The notes under the pieces: model-generated
What the model was told of the DNA's origin: nothing
Database searches by the model: none
The model's input: only the letters and a program-made list of their open reading frames with translations
Position numbers and translations under genes: made by a program
Assembly (NCBI GenBank): GCA_910588315.1
Contig: CAJUQF010000021.1
Span: 4,268-23,350 of the forward strand
DNA length: 19,083 nt
Source: an uncultured Christensenellaceae bacterium
Lineage (GTDB): Bacteria > Bacillota > Clostridia > Christensenellales > Pumilibacteraceae
Direction of reading: 5' to 3'
Shown: positions 1 through 7,342 of the stretch, one piece after another
How positions within the stretch are numbered: the first letter of the stretch is position 1
Layout: every line of letters begins with the position of its first letter

Positions 1-891
1 CTGTTCAAGGCGTTTGCGGACATCGATGCGGTACCGGTATGTCTCGATACAAAAGACCCGGACGAGATAGTAAAAGTAATTGCCGCCATATCAAAGTCGT
101 ACGGCGGGATAAACCTCGAGGATATTTCCGCGCCGCGCTGTTTCGATATAGAGCGCAGGCTGAAAACGATTTGCGACATACCAGTTTTTCACGACGATCA
201 GCACGGTACGGCGATAGTTGCCGGGGCGGCGCTACTGAACGCGTTGCGCGTCGTCGGAAAGAAAATAGGCGACGTTCGCATAGTGATAAACGGCGCCGGA
301 AGCGCGGGGATAGCGATCGCCAAGTTCTTTATCGATCTCGGCGCAGGCGACGTCGTATGCGTGGATAAATGCGGCGTTTTGGTTTGCGACGAGGAATATT
401 CCAATCCCGCGCACAAAGAGATCGCTGCGATGACGAACAAAACGCGAATCCGCGGCAAACTGAAAGACGCTATAAAAGGTGCGGACGTCTTTTTGGGCGT
501 ATCCGCGCCGCGTATCGTTTCCGCCGATATGATAAAGAGTATGGCGCGACTGCCGATAGTTTTTCCGCTTGCAAATCCCGTACCGGAGATAACGCGCGAC
601 GAAGCGCTCGCTGCCGGCGCGGCGGTAGTGGGGACCGGCGCGTCCAATCAACCGAACCAGATAAACAACGTGTTGGTGTTCCCGGGAATATTCCGCGGCG
701 CGTTGGATTCGCGGGCGAAAGATATCAATGCGGAAATGCAACGTGCGGCGGCGCATGCGCTGGCGTCGCTTGTGACCGACGCGGAGCTTAAAGCCGATTA
801 CATACTGCCTAATCCGCTTGACAAGCGCGTCGCGAAAACAGTAGCGGATGCCGTCGCAAAAGCGGCGAAAGAGAGCGGCGCTGCGCGATAA
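1..891 (+). CDS. Malic enzyme (NAD-type malate oxidoreductase, decarboxylating), 5' end missing
   Basis: Malic enzyme oxidises and decarboxylates malate to pyruvate, making NAD(P)H, in the cytoplasm. The reading frame is already open at base 1, so the N-terminal part of the substrate domain lies outside the window; 296 residues remain. Numbered from the window start, FHDDQHGT at about residues 63-70 is the metal and substrate loop, and INGAGSAG at about 97-104 opens the Rossmann NAD(P)-binding domain. ANPVPEI and SNQPNQINNVLVFPG are typical C-terminal family blocks. The frame ends at TAA 889-891. NAD or NADP preference cannot be read safely. No convincing terminator follows; the lon promoter starts about 20 bases downstream. 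The family call is secure and the exact subtype is not. Confidence 0.93.
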   Translation: MFKAFADIDAVPVCLDTKDPDEIVKVIAAISKSYGGINLEDISAPRCFDIERRLKTICDIPVFHDDQHGTAIVAGAALLNALRVVGKKIGDVRIVINGAGSAGIAIAKFFIDLGAGDVVCVDKCGVLVCDEEYSNPAHKEIAAMTNKTRIRGKLKDAIKGADVFLGVSAPRIVSADMIKSMARLPIVFPLANPVPEITRDEALAAGAAVVGTGASNQPNQINNVLVFPGIFRGALDSRAKDINAEMQRAAAHALASLVTDAELKADYILPNPLDKRVAKTVADAVAKAAKESGAAR

Positions 892-909
892 AAACGGTTT
901 TTAAAACGG

Positions 910-938
910 TTGTAATTATCGTCCGAATGTGATATAAT
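910..938 (+). promoter_or_regulatory. Sigma-A-type promoter of lon
   Basis: TTGTAA at 910-915 and a perfect TATAAT at 933-938 are separated by 17 bases. Transcription would start near 945, before the lon ATG at 962. Two direct copies of AAAACGGTT (891-899 and 903-911) lie across and upstream of the -35 element, spaced 12 bases apart, and could be a regulator site. Confidence 0.7.
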
Positions 939-961
939 TATTGGCAGGACGTAAAAGATGT

Positions 962-3328
962 ATGGAAAATAACATGGACAGTAAATATTCATATAACGAT
1001 ACCGAGCAAGCCACGGTAATGCAATCCGCCAAAACGTACAAGATGATAGCGTTTCGCGGCAAGGTGGTTTTTCCGGGTCAAGCAGTGCATTTCGATCTCG
1101 TGCGCGATAAATCGTATGCGGCGATAAGCGAAGCTGTCGAGTCGGGCGAGAGCGTGTTTTTGGTCGCGCAAAAGCGTGCGACAATGGTAAACCCCGCGCC
1201 GCAGGATATCTACCGCGTGGGCGTGCTTGCGACCATAAAACAGGTGCAGCGTTTGCCGGGCGACGCGATGCGCGTGGTGTTTATCGCGGGACGGCGCATG
1301 CAGATTGACAGCTACGTTTCGCTTACACCGTATTTCGAAGTTACGCTCAAAGAATACGACTACGAGCCGGACGATCCGATCTATTTCGAGGCGGTAAAGC
1401 GTCGGCTGGAAGAGCAGTTCAAGGAATACCGCCGTATCGACACCAAGATGCCGGGCGATATTTTAAGCTCGCTTTCGGTCGACGACGGCGAAAGTTTCGT
1501 TTCGACGATATCGGGATATGTTTTCTCTACCGACAGCGAAAAACAGACCGTGCTGCAAACCAAAACGCTGTCAGAGCAATACGAACAAATATTGACCGCG
1601 CTCACCAAAGAGACCGATATACGCGCCATGGAGCGGCGCATATCCGCAAAAGTGCGGCAAAATATCGACAAAAACCAGCGCGAATATTATGTGCGCGAAC
1701 AGATAAAAGCTTTGAAGGAAGAGATAGGCGAGGACGCCGACGAGATCGAAGAACTCAGGACCAAGCTCGGAGAACTCAAAGACTCCATGCCGCAGATCGC
1801 TTACGATAAAGCGGAAAAAGAGATATCGCGGCTGGAAAAAATGAACTCTTCCTCGCCCGAAGCAAACGTTTCGAGATCGTATATAGACCTATTGCTCGGC
1901 ATGCCGTGGAACGTTTCGACGGAAAACGAGCTGTCTCTCGATCATGCGCGCAAAGTGCTTGCGGAGGATCATTACGGACTGGAAAAAGTCAAGACGCGAA
2001 TTCTCGAATATCTTGCGGTATACAAACTTACTCACAATCTCAAATCGCCCGTGCTGTGTTTTGTCGGACCTCCTGGCGTTGGCAAAACGTCTATAGTGCG
2101 CTCTATAGCGCGTGCGGCAGGTAAAGAACTGGTAACTATGTCGCTTGGCGGCATACACGACGAGGCGGAGATAAGAGGTCATCGCAGAACGTACGTCGCG
2201 GCTATGCCGGGCAGGATAATAAGCGGTATCAAAAATGCCGGCGTAAACAATCCCGTGTTCCTTCTCGACGAGATAGACAAGATGACCGCGGATATCCACG
2301 GCGATCCGGCGTCGGCTTTGCTCGAAGTTCTCGATCCCAATCAGAATTACAATTTCAAGGATAATTATCTCGACGTGCCTTTCGATCTGAGCAACGTCAT
2401 GTTCGTAACGACGGCAAACTCGCTCGATCCGCTGCCGGCGGCGCTTCTTGACCGTTTGGAAGTCATAGAACTTTCCGGTTACACTTACGAAGAAAAACTG
2501 CAAATAGCCAAGCGCTATTTGAAGCCGAAAGAGATAGAGGCTAACGGTCTCTCGTCGGTGAAAGTGGAAATGAGCGACAGTGTTATTTCGCATATCGTTT
2601 CCGCGTATACGAGAGAGAGCGGCGTGCGCAATCTGGAACGCGAGATCGCGACGGTCATGCGCAAGATCGCGCTGAAAGTGGTCGACATGGAAGAACTTCC
2701 GGCATCTTATAAAGTTGCCAAAAAGGATATCGTCGAATTTTTGGGTCCGCCCAAGTTCAAAGACAGTTCGGCGATCGATGCCGACGAAGTGGGCGCGGCG
2801 ACGGGGCTTGCCTGGACGGGCGTCGGCGGTGTGACGCTCACTATAGAAGCTGCGATAATCTCGGGCGGCAAAGGCGAACTCAAACTCACAGGCAGTCTCG
2901 GCGACGTAATGAAAGAATCGTGCCAGGCGGCGCTTTCGCTCGTCAGATCGCGCGCGTCGACGTTCAATGTGCCGGAGAGCGCGTTCCGTGACAACGACGT
3001 GCATTTGCATTTCCCGGAAGGCGCTACGCCCAAGGACGGTCCGAGCGCGGGCATAACTATAGCGACGGCGCTCATGTCTGCGTTTTCTAAGCGCAAGGTC
3101 GCGCACGACGTCGCCATGACGGGCGAAGTAACGCTGCGCGGCAAAGTGCTCGCAATAGGCGGACTTAAAGAGAAATCGCTTGCGGCGTTCCGTGCCGGTT
3201 GCAAGCGGCTGATAATCCCGCGAGATAACGAAAAGGATCTTGCGGACATTCCCGACGAGGTCAAGCAAAAAGTGCAAATAATAACGGTGGAAAATATCGA
3301 TCAGGTATTTTCGCAAGTGCTTATATGA
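962..3328 (+). CDS. lon: ATP-dependent protease La (LonA)
   Basis: Lon is a cytoplasmic ATP-driven serine protease that degrades misfolded and regulatory proteins. The 788-residue product has the N-terminal substrate-binding domain (starting around IAFRGKVVFPGQ), a charged helical linker (about 200-310), and an AAA+ module with Walker A GPPGVGKTS (369-377, K375) and Walker B FLLDEIDK (433-440). The protease domain carries KDGPSAGI with catalytic S695 and GGLKEK with catalytic K738; the 43-residue spacing matches the family. ATG 962 is preferred because the in-frame TTG at 941 lies before the predicted transcription start. AGGA at 946-949 is a distant ribosome site, and ATG 974 is an alternative. 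The stop overlaps engB by four bases, so the pair is co-transcribed and translationally coupled. Confidence 0.97.
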   Translation: MENNMDSKYSYNDTEQATVMQSAKTYKMIAFRGKVVFPGQAVHFDLVRDKSYAAISEAVESGESVFLVAQKRATMVNPAPQDIYRVGVLATIKQVQRLPGDAMRVVFIAGRRMQIDSYVSLTPYFEVTLKEYDYEPDDPIYFEAVKRRLEEQFKEYRRIDTKMPGDILSSLSVDDGESFVSTISGYVFSTDSEKQTVLQTKTLSEQYEQILTALTKETDIRAMERRISAKVRQNIDKNQREYYVREQIKALKEEIGEDADEIEELRTKLGELKDSMPQIAYDKAEKEISRLEKMNSSSPEANVSRSYIDLLLGMPWNVSTENELSLDHARKVLAEDHYGLEKVKTRILEYLAVYKLTHNLKSPVLCFVGPPGVGKTSIVRSIARAAGKELVTMSLGGIHDEAEIRGHRRTYVAAMPGRIISGIKNAGVNNPVFLLDEIDKMTADIHGDPASALLEVLDPNQNYNFKDNYLDVPFDLSNVMFVTTANSLDPLPAALLDRLEVIELSGYTYEEKLQIAKRYLKPKEIEANGLSSVKVEMSDSVISHIVSAYTRESGVRNLEREIATVMRKIALKVVDMEELPASYKVAKKDIVEFLGPPKFKDSSAIDADEVGAATGLAWTGVGGVTLTIEAAIISGGKGELKLTGSLGDVMKESCQAALSLVRSRASTFNVPESAFRDNDVHLHFPEGATPKDGPSAGITIATALMSAFSKRKVAHDVAMTGEVTLRGKVLAIGGLKEKSLAAFRAGCKRLIIPRDNEKDLADIPDEVKQKVQIITVENIDQVFSQVLI

Positions 3329-3951
3329 GAGTCAAAAACGCAAGGTTCGTAAAAAGTCTCGGTAATGCTTCTGCGGCGGGAGAATTCTCGCCGCAGATTT
3401 GCGTAGCGGGAAGGTCTAATTGCGGCAAGTCGACGCTCTTAAATTCGCTCATGGGCGCAAAACTTTGCAAGACTTCTCAGACCCCGGGCAGAACGAGACT
3501 TATCAATATATTCGAGGTCGTGACAGATGCACACGATTTCTACTTCGTAGATTTGCCGGGATACGGATTTTCAAAAGCGCAAAAGGATAAGACGGACGAC
3601 TTTGCGCGGCTTACGGATTCGTATTTCGGAAGCAGCGCGCCGATAGCGCAGGTATTATGTTTGATGGATATACGCCGCGATCCGTCGGACCTTGATAAAG
3701 TGCTTATCAACTATCTGCGCGACATGGGTTATCCGTTTACCGTCGTATTGACAAAATCGGATAAATTCAGCCGTGCGCAAGCGGGCATAGCGCTCATGAA
3801 AATAGCCGCCGCGCTCGGTCTCGCCAGAGATAATATAATAGTGACGAGCGGTCAGTCCGGCGCCGGCAGGGACGCATTGCTCGGTAGGCTGGGCGAAATT
3901 TTGCATGTTTATTTCGACGACGAAATTCCGAGCGGCGATACCGACATATAG
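3325..3951 (+). CDS. engB: Ribosome biogenesis GTPase EngB/YsxC
   Basis: This TRAFAC-class GTPase is needed for late assembly of the large ribosomal subunit. The 208 residues are near the family norm. Motifs in order are G1 GRSNCGKST (29-37), G2 TPGRT (53-57), G3 DLPGYGF (76-82) and G4 TKSD (143-146). The start overlaps the lon stop as ATGA at 3325-3328, and no strong Shine-Dalgarno site is seen, which fits coupling to lon translation. A lon-ysxC arrangement is also known in Bacillus. The gene closes the operon: a terminator hairpin lies about 30 bases after its stop. Confidence 0.96.
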   Translation: MRVKNARFVKSLGNASAAGEFSPQICVAGRSNCGKSTLLNSLMGAKLCKTSQTPGRTRLINIFEVVTDAHDFYFVDLPGYGFSKAQKDKTDDFARLTDSYFGSSAPIAQVLCLMDIRRDPSDLDKVLINYLRDMGYPFTVVLTKSDKFSRAQAGIALMKIAAALGLARDNIIVTSGQSGAGRDALLGRLGEILHVYFDDEIPSGDTDI

Positions 3952-3976
3952 TAAAAATACATAATAGCACAGTATT

Positions 3977-4006
3977 AAATCGTTGCGGTTGTCGCGACGG
4001 TTTTTT
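3977..4006 (+). terminator. Rho-independent terminator after engB
   Basis: CGTTGCG (3981-3987) pairs with CGCGACG (3993-3999), seven pairs with one G-U, around a GTTGT loop. Flanking A residues (3977-3979) can pair with the first bases of a six-T run at 4001-4006. It ends the lon-engB transcript. Confidence 0.85.
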
Positions 4007-4080
4007 ATATACGGACAAATATTTTTGTCACTATCCACGCATCGCTCGCATAAATATATTTTATCCGAAAGGAGGCGTGT

Positions 4081-4668
4081 ATGGCGGTCAAGGCAGGATG
4101 CGACGGAAATTTCACCGACGGCTTATGCTGTAGAATGGTGATAGAGACAAAGCGCGTGTTCGACGGGTGCGCTTTTACCGACGACAATATAACGTTGACG
4201 CTCACGACGGACGCCGCGATCCCGCAAGGCGCCGAGTTCGTGGCGGCGCGCATAACCGGCGCGGAGTTTGTCGATTATATCGTGAGTCCCGGTACGGACG
4301 GATGTTGCAGGGTGTCGGGCGATATTGTCACGCGGTTCGCGGTTACGTATCGTCAAGGCGATACTCTCGTATCTGTTTCGGCATCGTACAGAGAACATAA
4401 AGAAACGTTGTTGCATTTGCCGTGCGGAAACTCATATATACCGTATGCAATAGAAGTAAACGCCGTAATGGAAGTGGGCAGCGGGGCGGTGATAGGTCCC
4501 AACGCCGTTTCGGTGTTCGGTTGCATATTGCAGATAATCAAGGTCACTGCGCGCGTGGACGTGCTTGTCCCTACATACGGATATTGTAAATATCCGCCGT
4601 GTACTGGCAGTGTGTGTCCCGGCATTTATGATATTTTTCCGGTAGGACGGGAATCGAATAGCGATTGA
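4081..4668 (+). CDS. Cysteine-rich protein of unknown function
   Basis: I do not recognise this 195-residue protein with confidence. A strong ribosome site, AAAGGAGG at 4068-4075, sits five bases before ATG 4081 and fixes the start. The product has 11 cysteines, including two CC pairs (residues 16-17, and DGCCRV near 75) and a C-terminal cluster (YCKY, PPCTG, SVCPG). No signal peptide or clear membrane helix is visible; the middle alternates hydrophobic and polar residues like a beta-rich fold. The segment ETKRVFDGC near residues 22-30 recalls a recurrent ETKxVFDSC block in Clostridia hypothetical proteins sometimes considered spore-surface related, but this is from memory and weak. The gene stands alone between the engB terminator and the phosphoesterase promoter. 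A possible promoter upstream (TTGTCA 4025-4030, CATAAA 4049-4054) is weak. Confidence 0.85.
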   Translation: MAVKAGCDGNFTDGLCCRMVIETKRVFDGCAFTDDNITLTLTTDAAIPQGAEFVAARITGAEFVDYIVSPGTDGCCRVSGDIVTRFAVTYRQGDTLVSVSASYREHKETLLHLPCGNSYIPYAIEVNAVMEVGSGAVIGPNAVSVFGCILQIIKVTARVDVLVPTYGYCKYPPCTGSVCPGIYDIFPVGRESNSD

Positions 4669-4694
4669 CTTTTGAGCCTTTCATGTGTTAAAAT
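4665..4694 (+). promoter_or_regulatory. Promoter of the metallophosphoesterase, leaderless arrangement
   Basis: TTGACT (4665-4670) and TAAAAT (4689-4694) are 18 bases apart. Only six bases separate the -10 element from ATG 4701, and no Shine-Dalgarno site lies between, so transcription should start at or next to the start codon. The -35 element overlaps the stop of the upstream gene. Confidence 0.65.
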
Positions 4695-4700
4695 ACAGTC

Positions 4701-5384
4701 ATGAAGGTTTACGCAATTTCCGATCTGCATTTATCGATAAACAATCCCAAACCGATGGATATTTTCGGCGCGGTTTGGGATAACTATCTCGACGATATAA
4801 AAAAATCGCTTGAACCCGTGGGCAACGACGATCTTGTTTTGCTTGCGGGCGATCTCAGTTGGGCTATGACGCTCGACAATGCGATCCCCGATCTCGAATA
4901 CATAGGCAAGTTTCCCGGCAAAAAGATAATCACGCGCGGCAATCACGATTATTGGTGGAAAAGCATTTCTGCGGTGCGCGCCGCGCTTCCGCATAACGTG
5001 TATGCCATACAGAACGATTGTTTACGTTTCGGCGACGTTATAGTATGCGGCAGTCGCGGTTGGAGCGTGGATGATAAATCCGAAGACGGCAAACGGCTGT
5101 ATGCGCGCGAACTTCTGCGCATGGAAATGTCGCTTGCCGCAATGCAAAAACAGCGCGCGGAAGGGGATAAGGTTATCTTTATGATCCATTATCCGCCGTA
5201 TAATGTTAAATTCGAATCGAGTCCGGTAACCGAACTATTCGAAAAGTATAAGGTCGACGCAGTCGTTTATGGACATATCCACGGTAAAAACTGTTACGGC
5301 AAAAAAAGTCTTGTAAAAAACGGCGTAAAATATTTTTTGACTTCGTGCGATCAGGTAGGGAATACCGCCGTCGAGATTTTTTAA
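4701..5384 (+). CDS. Calcineurin-like metallophosphoesterase
   Basis: A 227-residue cytoplasmic phosphoesterase of the dinuclear-metal calcineurin-like superfamily. All metal-binding blocks are present in order: DLH (D8, H10), GDLSW (D51), GNHDYWW (N81, H82), HYPP (H163) and YGHIHG (H192, H194). No signal peptide is seen. The superfamily covers phosphodiesterases, nucleotidases and protein phosphatases, and the substrate cannot be read from these motifs. The ATG at 4701 is chosen because the conserved AISDLHLS strand begins three residues later, so no other start is possible; the -10 box lies just six bases before it. The gene converges on ilvA with about 70 AT-rich bases between the stops, where only a weak hairpin is visible. 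Confidence 0.93.
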   Translation: MKVYAISDLHLSINNPKPMDIFGAVWDNYLDDIKKSLEPVGNDDLVLLAGDLSWAMTLDNAIPDLEYIGKFPGKKIITRGNHDYWWKSISAVRAALPHNVYAIQNDCLRFGDVIVCGSRGWSVDDKSEDGKRLYARELLRMEMSLAAMQKQRAEGDKVIFMIHYPPYNVKFESSPVTELFEKYKVDAVVYGHIHGKNCYGKKSLVKNGVKYFLTSCDQVGNTAVEIF

Positions 5385-5455
5385 CGGATATTATTCATAA
5401 ATCATATTTTATATGAACAACGGCTCGATATATTGCAGGCTGTATTTTTCAGTGT

Positions 5456-6658
5456 TTAGTTTTCTTCGAGTTTGTATCCTGCGGCTTTGAGCGAGGCTAT
5501 AACTCGTTTGCCGTGATCATGTCCCGATACTTCGCACGTCACGTGCAGGATCGTTTCGTCGAAAGACAGTTTTGCGTTTACTTTGTCGTATTGGACGGCT
5601 ATTATGTTAGCGCCGTTTTTCGAGAGCAGGCGGCTGAACTCTTCGAGCGCGTCCGGCTTATTGGTCAGCACCGCGGACAGACGTATCTGCCGACCGCGGC
5701 TTATTAGTCCGCGCTCTATTATTTTATGTATGAAGCCGACGTCAACGTTGCCGCCGGAAAGCAGGCAAACTATGTTCTGACCGTTGAGAAACTCATACCT
5801 ACCGCAAAGCGCCGCCGCAAGCCCGGCAGCGCCTGCGGGTTCGACTATCTCTTTTGCCCGTTCCATTAAGGCGAGAATGGTGGACGCTATCTCGTCGTCC
5901 GACACCGTTAATACGCCGTCGGCGTATTTGTTGATGTATTCCATCGTTATCTTGCCCGGAGTTTTTACCGCGATGCCGTCGGCAATCGTATTGATCTTAT
6001 CGAGCGCGGCGATCGGCGTCGTTCCGAACGACTTTGCAATAGCCGACGCGCCTTGTGCCTGAACGCCGTAAACTTTTACTTCGGGATTTATCGCTTTTAC
6101 TGCGAACGCGACGCCGGCTAGCAATCCGCCGCCGCCCGCGGGTACGAGGACGGCGTTGACGTACGGCATATCGTCGAGTATTTCCGGTCCGACTGTGCCT
6201 TGACCCGCTATGATGTCTTCATGATCGAACGGCGGAATGAATATCCCGTTGCAAGATTTGCACGCATCCAAAGCGGCGGCTTGCGCATCGTCGAAAATAT
6301 CGCCTTCGAGAACGACCGTCGCCCCGTATCCTTCGGTAGCGGCGATCTTTGCTATGGGCGTGGATCGCGGCATGTAGATCACGGCGTCGACTTTCCTGCG
6401 CTTTGCGGCGTACGCTACGCCCTGCGCATGATTGCCGGCGGAACAACTGAACACTTTGGTTCCCGGTGCGAGATCGAGCTTGCTTATCATATTGAGCGCG
6501 CCGCGCACCTTGAACGAACCTGTTTTTTGCAGGTTCTCGCATTTCAAAAACACTTTTCCGCCTGTTGCCGCGGAAAACGTGGCAGAATACTCGAGCGGCG
6601 TATGATGGACCGTTCCTGCCAATCTTTCCTGAGCCTTATAAATATCTTTGATTTCCAT
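5456..6658 (-). CDS. ilvA: Threonine ammonia-lyase (threonine dehydratase) with C-terminal ACT-type domain
   Basis: This PLP enzyme deaminates L-threonine to 2-oxobutanoate, either feeding isoleucine synthesis or breaking threonine down. The 400 residues match the short single-ACT form. TGSFKVRGA places the PLP lysine at K50, SAGNHAQG binds the substrate carboxylate, GGGGLLAG binds the cofactor phosphate, and SGGN near residue 305 contacts the pyridine ring. The last 75 or so residues form an ACT-like regulatory domain, suggesting allosteric control. No other isoleucine gene is nearby, so a catabolic (TdcB-like) role is equally possible. The start at 6658 lies six bases from a consensus -10 box and has no ribosome site, so the transcript is probably leaderless. 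Confidence 0.93.
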   Translation of the reverse strand: MEIKDIYKAQERLAGTVHHTPLEYSATFSAATGGKVFLKCENLQKTGSFKVRGALNMISKLDLAPGTKVFSCSAGNHAQGVAYAAKRRKVDAVIYMPRSTPIAKIAATEGYGATVVLEGDIFDDAQAAALDACKSCNGIFIPPFDHEDIIAGQGTVGPEILDDMPYVNAVLVPAGGGGLLAGVAFAVKAINPEVKVYGVQAQGASAIAKSFGTTPIAALDKINTIADGIAVKTPGKITMEYINKYADGVLTVSDDEIASTILALMERAKEIVEPAGAAGLAAALCGRYEFLNGQNIVCLLSGGNVDVGFIHKIIERGLISRGRQIRLSAVLTNKPDALEEFSRLLSKNGANIIAVQYDKVNAKLSFDETILHVTCEVSGHDHGKRVIASLKAAGYKLEEN

Positions 6659-6664
6659 ACGACA

Positions 6665-6693
6665 ATTATAATACCGATAACATTTTTTGTCAA
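6665..6693 (-). promoter_or_regulatory. Consensus promoter of ilvA, leaderless arrangement
   Basis: On the minus strand, a perfect TTGACA (6693 to 6688) and a perfect TATAAT (6670 to 6665) are 17 bases apart, an ideal sigma-A promoter. TGTCGT is the only sequence between the -10 box and ATG at 6658, so there is no room for a Shine-Dalgarno site. Confidence 0.85.
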
Positions 6694-6744
6694 TACTCTT
6701 TGACTGTCAAGCTTTTGTTTCTTTGTATGAGTTTATCCCCGTTC

Positions 6745-6788
6745 ATTCGATTTTATTCGATAAGGAAATAAAACGAAGAAAATCGAAT
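6745..6788. repeat. 10-base inverted repeat between ilvA and mraZ
   Basis: ATTCGATTTT (6745-6754) and AAAATCGAAT (6779-6788) are perfect reverse complements with 24 bases between. An extra ATTCGAT copy follows the left arm. Two copies of ATTTTGGT lie at 6787-6794 and 6819-6826, 32 bases apart. The position between divergent promoters suggests protein-binding sites. Confidence 0.5.
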
Positions 6789-6835
6789 TTTGGTAAAAAT
6801 ATTTCAAGATTTACGAGGATTTTGGTCAAAAAGGG

Positions 6836-6864
6836 TTGACAGTGGTTAAACACTGTGATAAAAT
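6836..6864 (+). promoter_or_regulatory. Promoter of mraZ-rsmH-ftsL with inverted repeat in the spacer
   Basis: A perfect TTGACA (6836-6841) and TAAAAT (6859-6864) are 17 bases apart. Nearly the whole spacer is the inverted repeat ACAGTG-GTTAAA-CACTGT (6839-6856), an operator-like position where a bound protein would block RNA polymerase. Transcription would start near 6871, leaving a 40-base leader. MraZ is known in other bacteria to bind its own promoter region, but this palindrome does not resemble the TGGG direct repeats described in E. coli. Confidence 0.8.
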
Positions 6865-6910
6865 ACTGATTAGATATCAATGTGGCGCATGGCGTCAAAG
6901 GAAAGTGCAA

Positions 6911-7342
6911 GTGTTCAACGGGCAGTATCATCATCAAATGGACGATAAGGGGCGGCTTAGGATCCCGCCCGCTTTTCGCAAGCTGCTCGGCGACAATCCG
7001 ATGATATTTTGCAGTTTCGAAAAATGCCTGTTTGTTTATCCGAAAGAGGATTTCGAAAAGCTCGTGACCGAACGTTTTGCCAACGTCGATCTTCTCGATA
7101 CGGATATGAACGACATCAAGCGCGCAATTTTCTCGCTTACGCAGGAACTCGTAGAGGACAAGCAGGGCAGAGTGTCGCTCAACCAATCTTTCATTGAATC
7201 GTGCGGACTTACCAAAAACATAATCACTATCGGCGCTTACGACCGTGTGGAGATTTGGGACGAGGAAGTCTATAAAGAGCATATGAATGCCGTCGATTAC
7301 AAAAAAATAATAGCGCAGTTCACGGCGTCGCGCAAGCTGTAA
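6911..7342 (+). CDS. mraZ: Transcriptional regulator MraZ
   Basis: MraZ is a ring-forming DNA-binding protein with two AbrB-like folds that controls the dcw cluster in several bacteria. Starting at GTG 6911 the product is 143 residues, the normal family length, and opens with FNGQYHHQMDDKGRLRIP, the standard N terminus. AAAGGA at 6897-6902 sits eight bases before this GTG. The in-frame GTG at 6905 is too close to that site, and frames opening further upstream would begin before the transcript does. The two repeats are DDKGRLRIPPAF and DKQGRVSLNQSF. The stop overlaps the next start as TAATG, so rsmH translation is coupled. Confidence 0.95.
   Translation: MFNGQYHHQMDDKGRLRIPPAFRKLLGDNPMIFCSFEKCLFVYPKEDFEKLVTERFANVDLLDTDMNDIKRAIFSLTQELVEDKQGRVSLNQSFIESCGLTKNIITIGAYDRVEIWDEEVYKEHMNAVDYKKIIAQFTASRKL

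Noticed and set aside
891..911. Terminator after the malic enzyme gene
   Set aside because: The palindromic A/T stretch around CGG cannot form a stable hairpin with a proper loop. The repeats are better explained as part of the lon promoter.
941..961. TTG codon as an upstream start for lon
   Set aside because: It lies only two bases after the -10 box, before the predicted transcription start, so it would not be in the mRNA. ATG 962 fits the family N terminus.
1889..3316. 475-codon open frame antisense to lon
   Set aside because: It has no recognisable domain or ribosome site and lies entirely opposite a strongly conserved gene. Codon bias in lon explains the lack of stops.
5394..5417. Hairpin TTCATA/TATGAA as a two-way terminator between the phosphoesterase and ilvA
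   Set aside because: The stem is AT-only apart from one pair and has no proper T run on either side, so a terminator is not supported.
6883..6894. TGGCG direct repeats as MraZ boxes
   Set aside because: Only two copies seven bases apart, not matching the ten-base period or the TGGG core known for MraZ sites.
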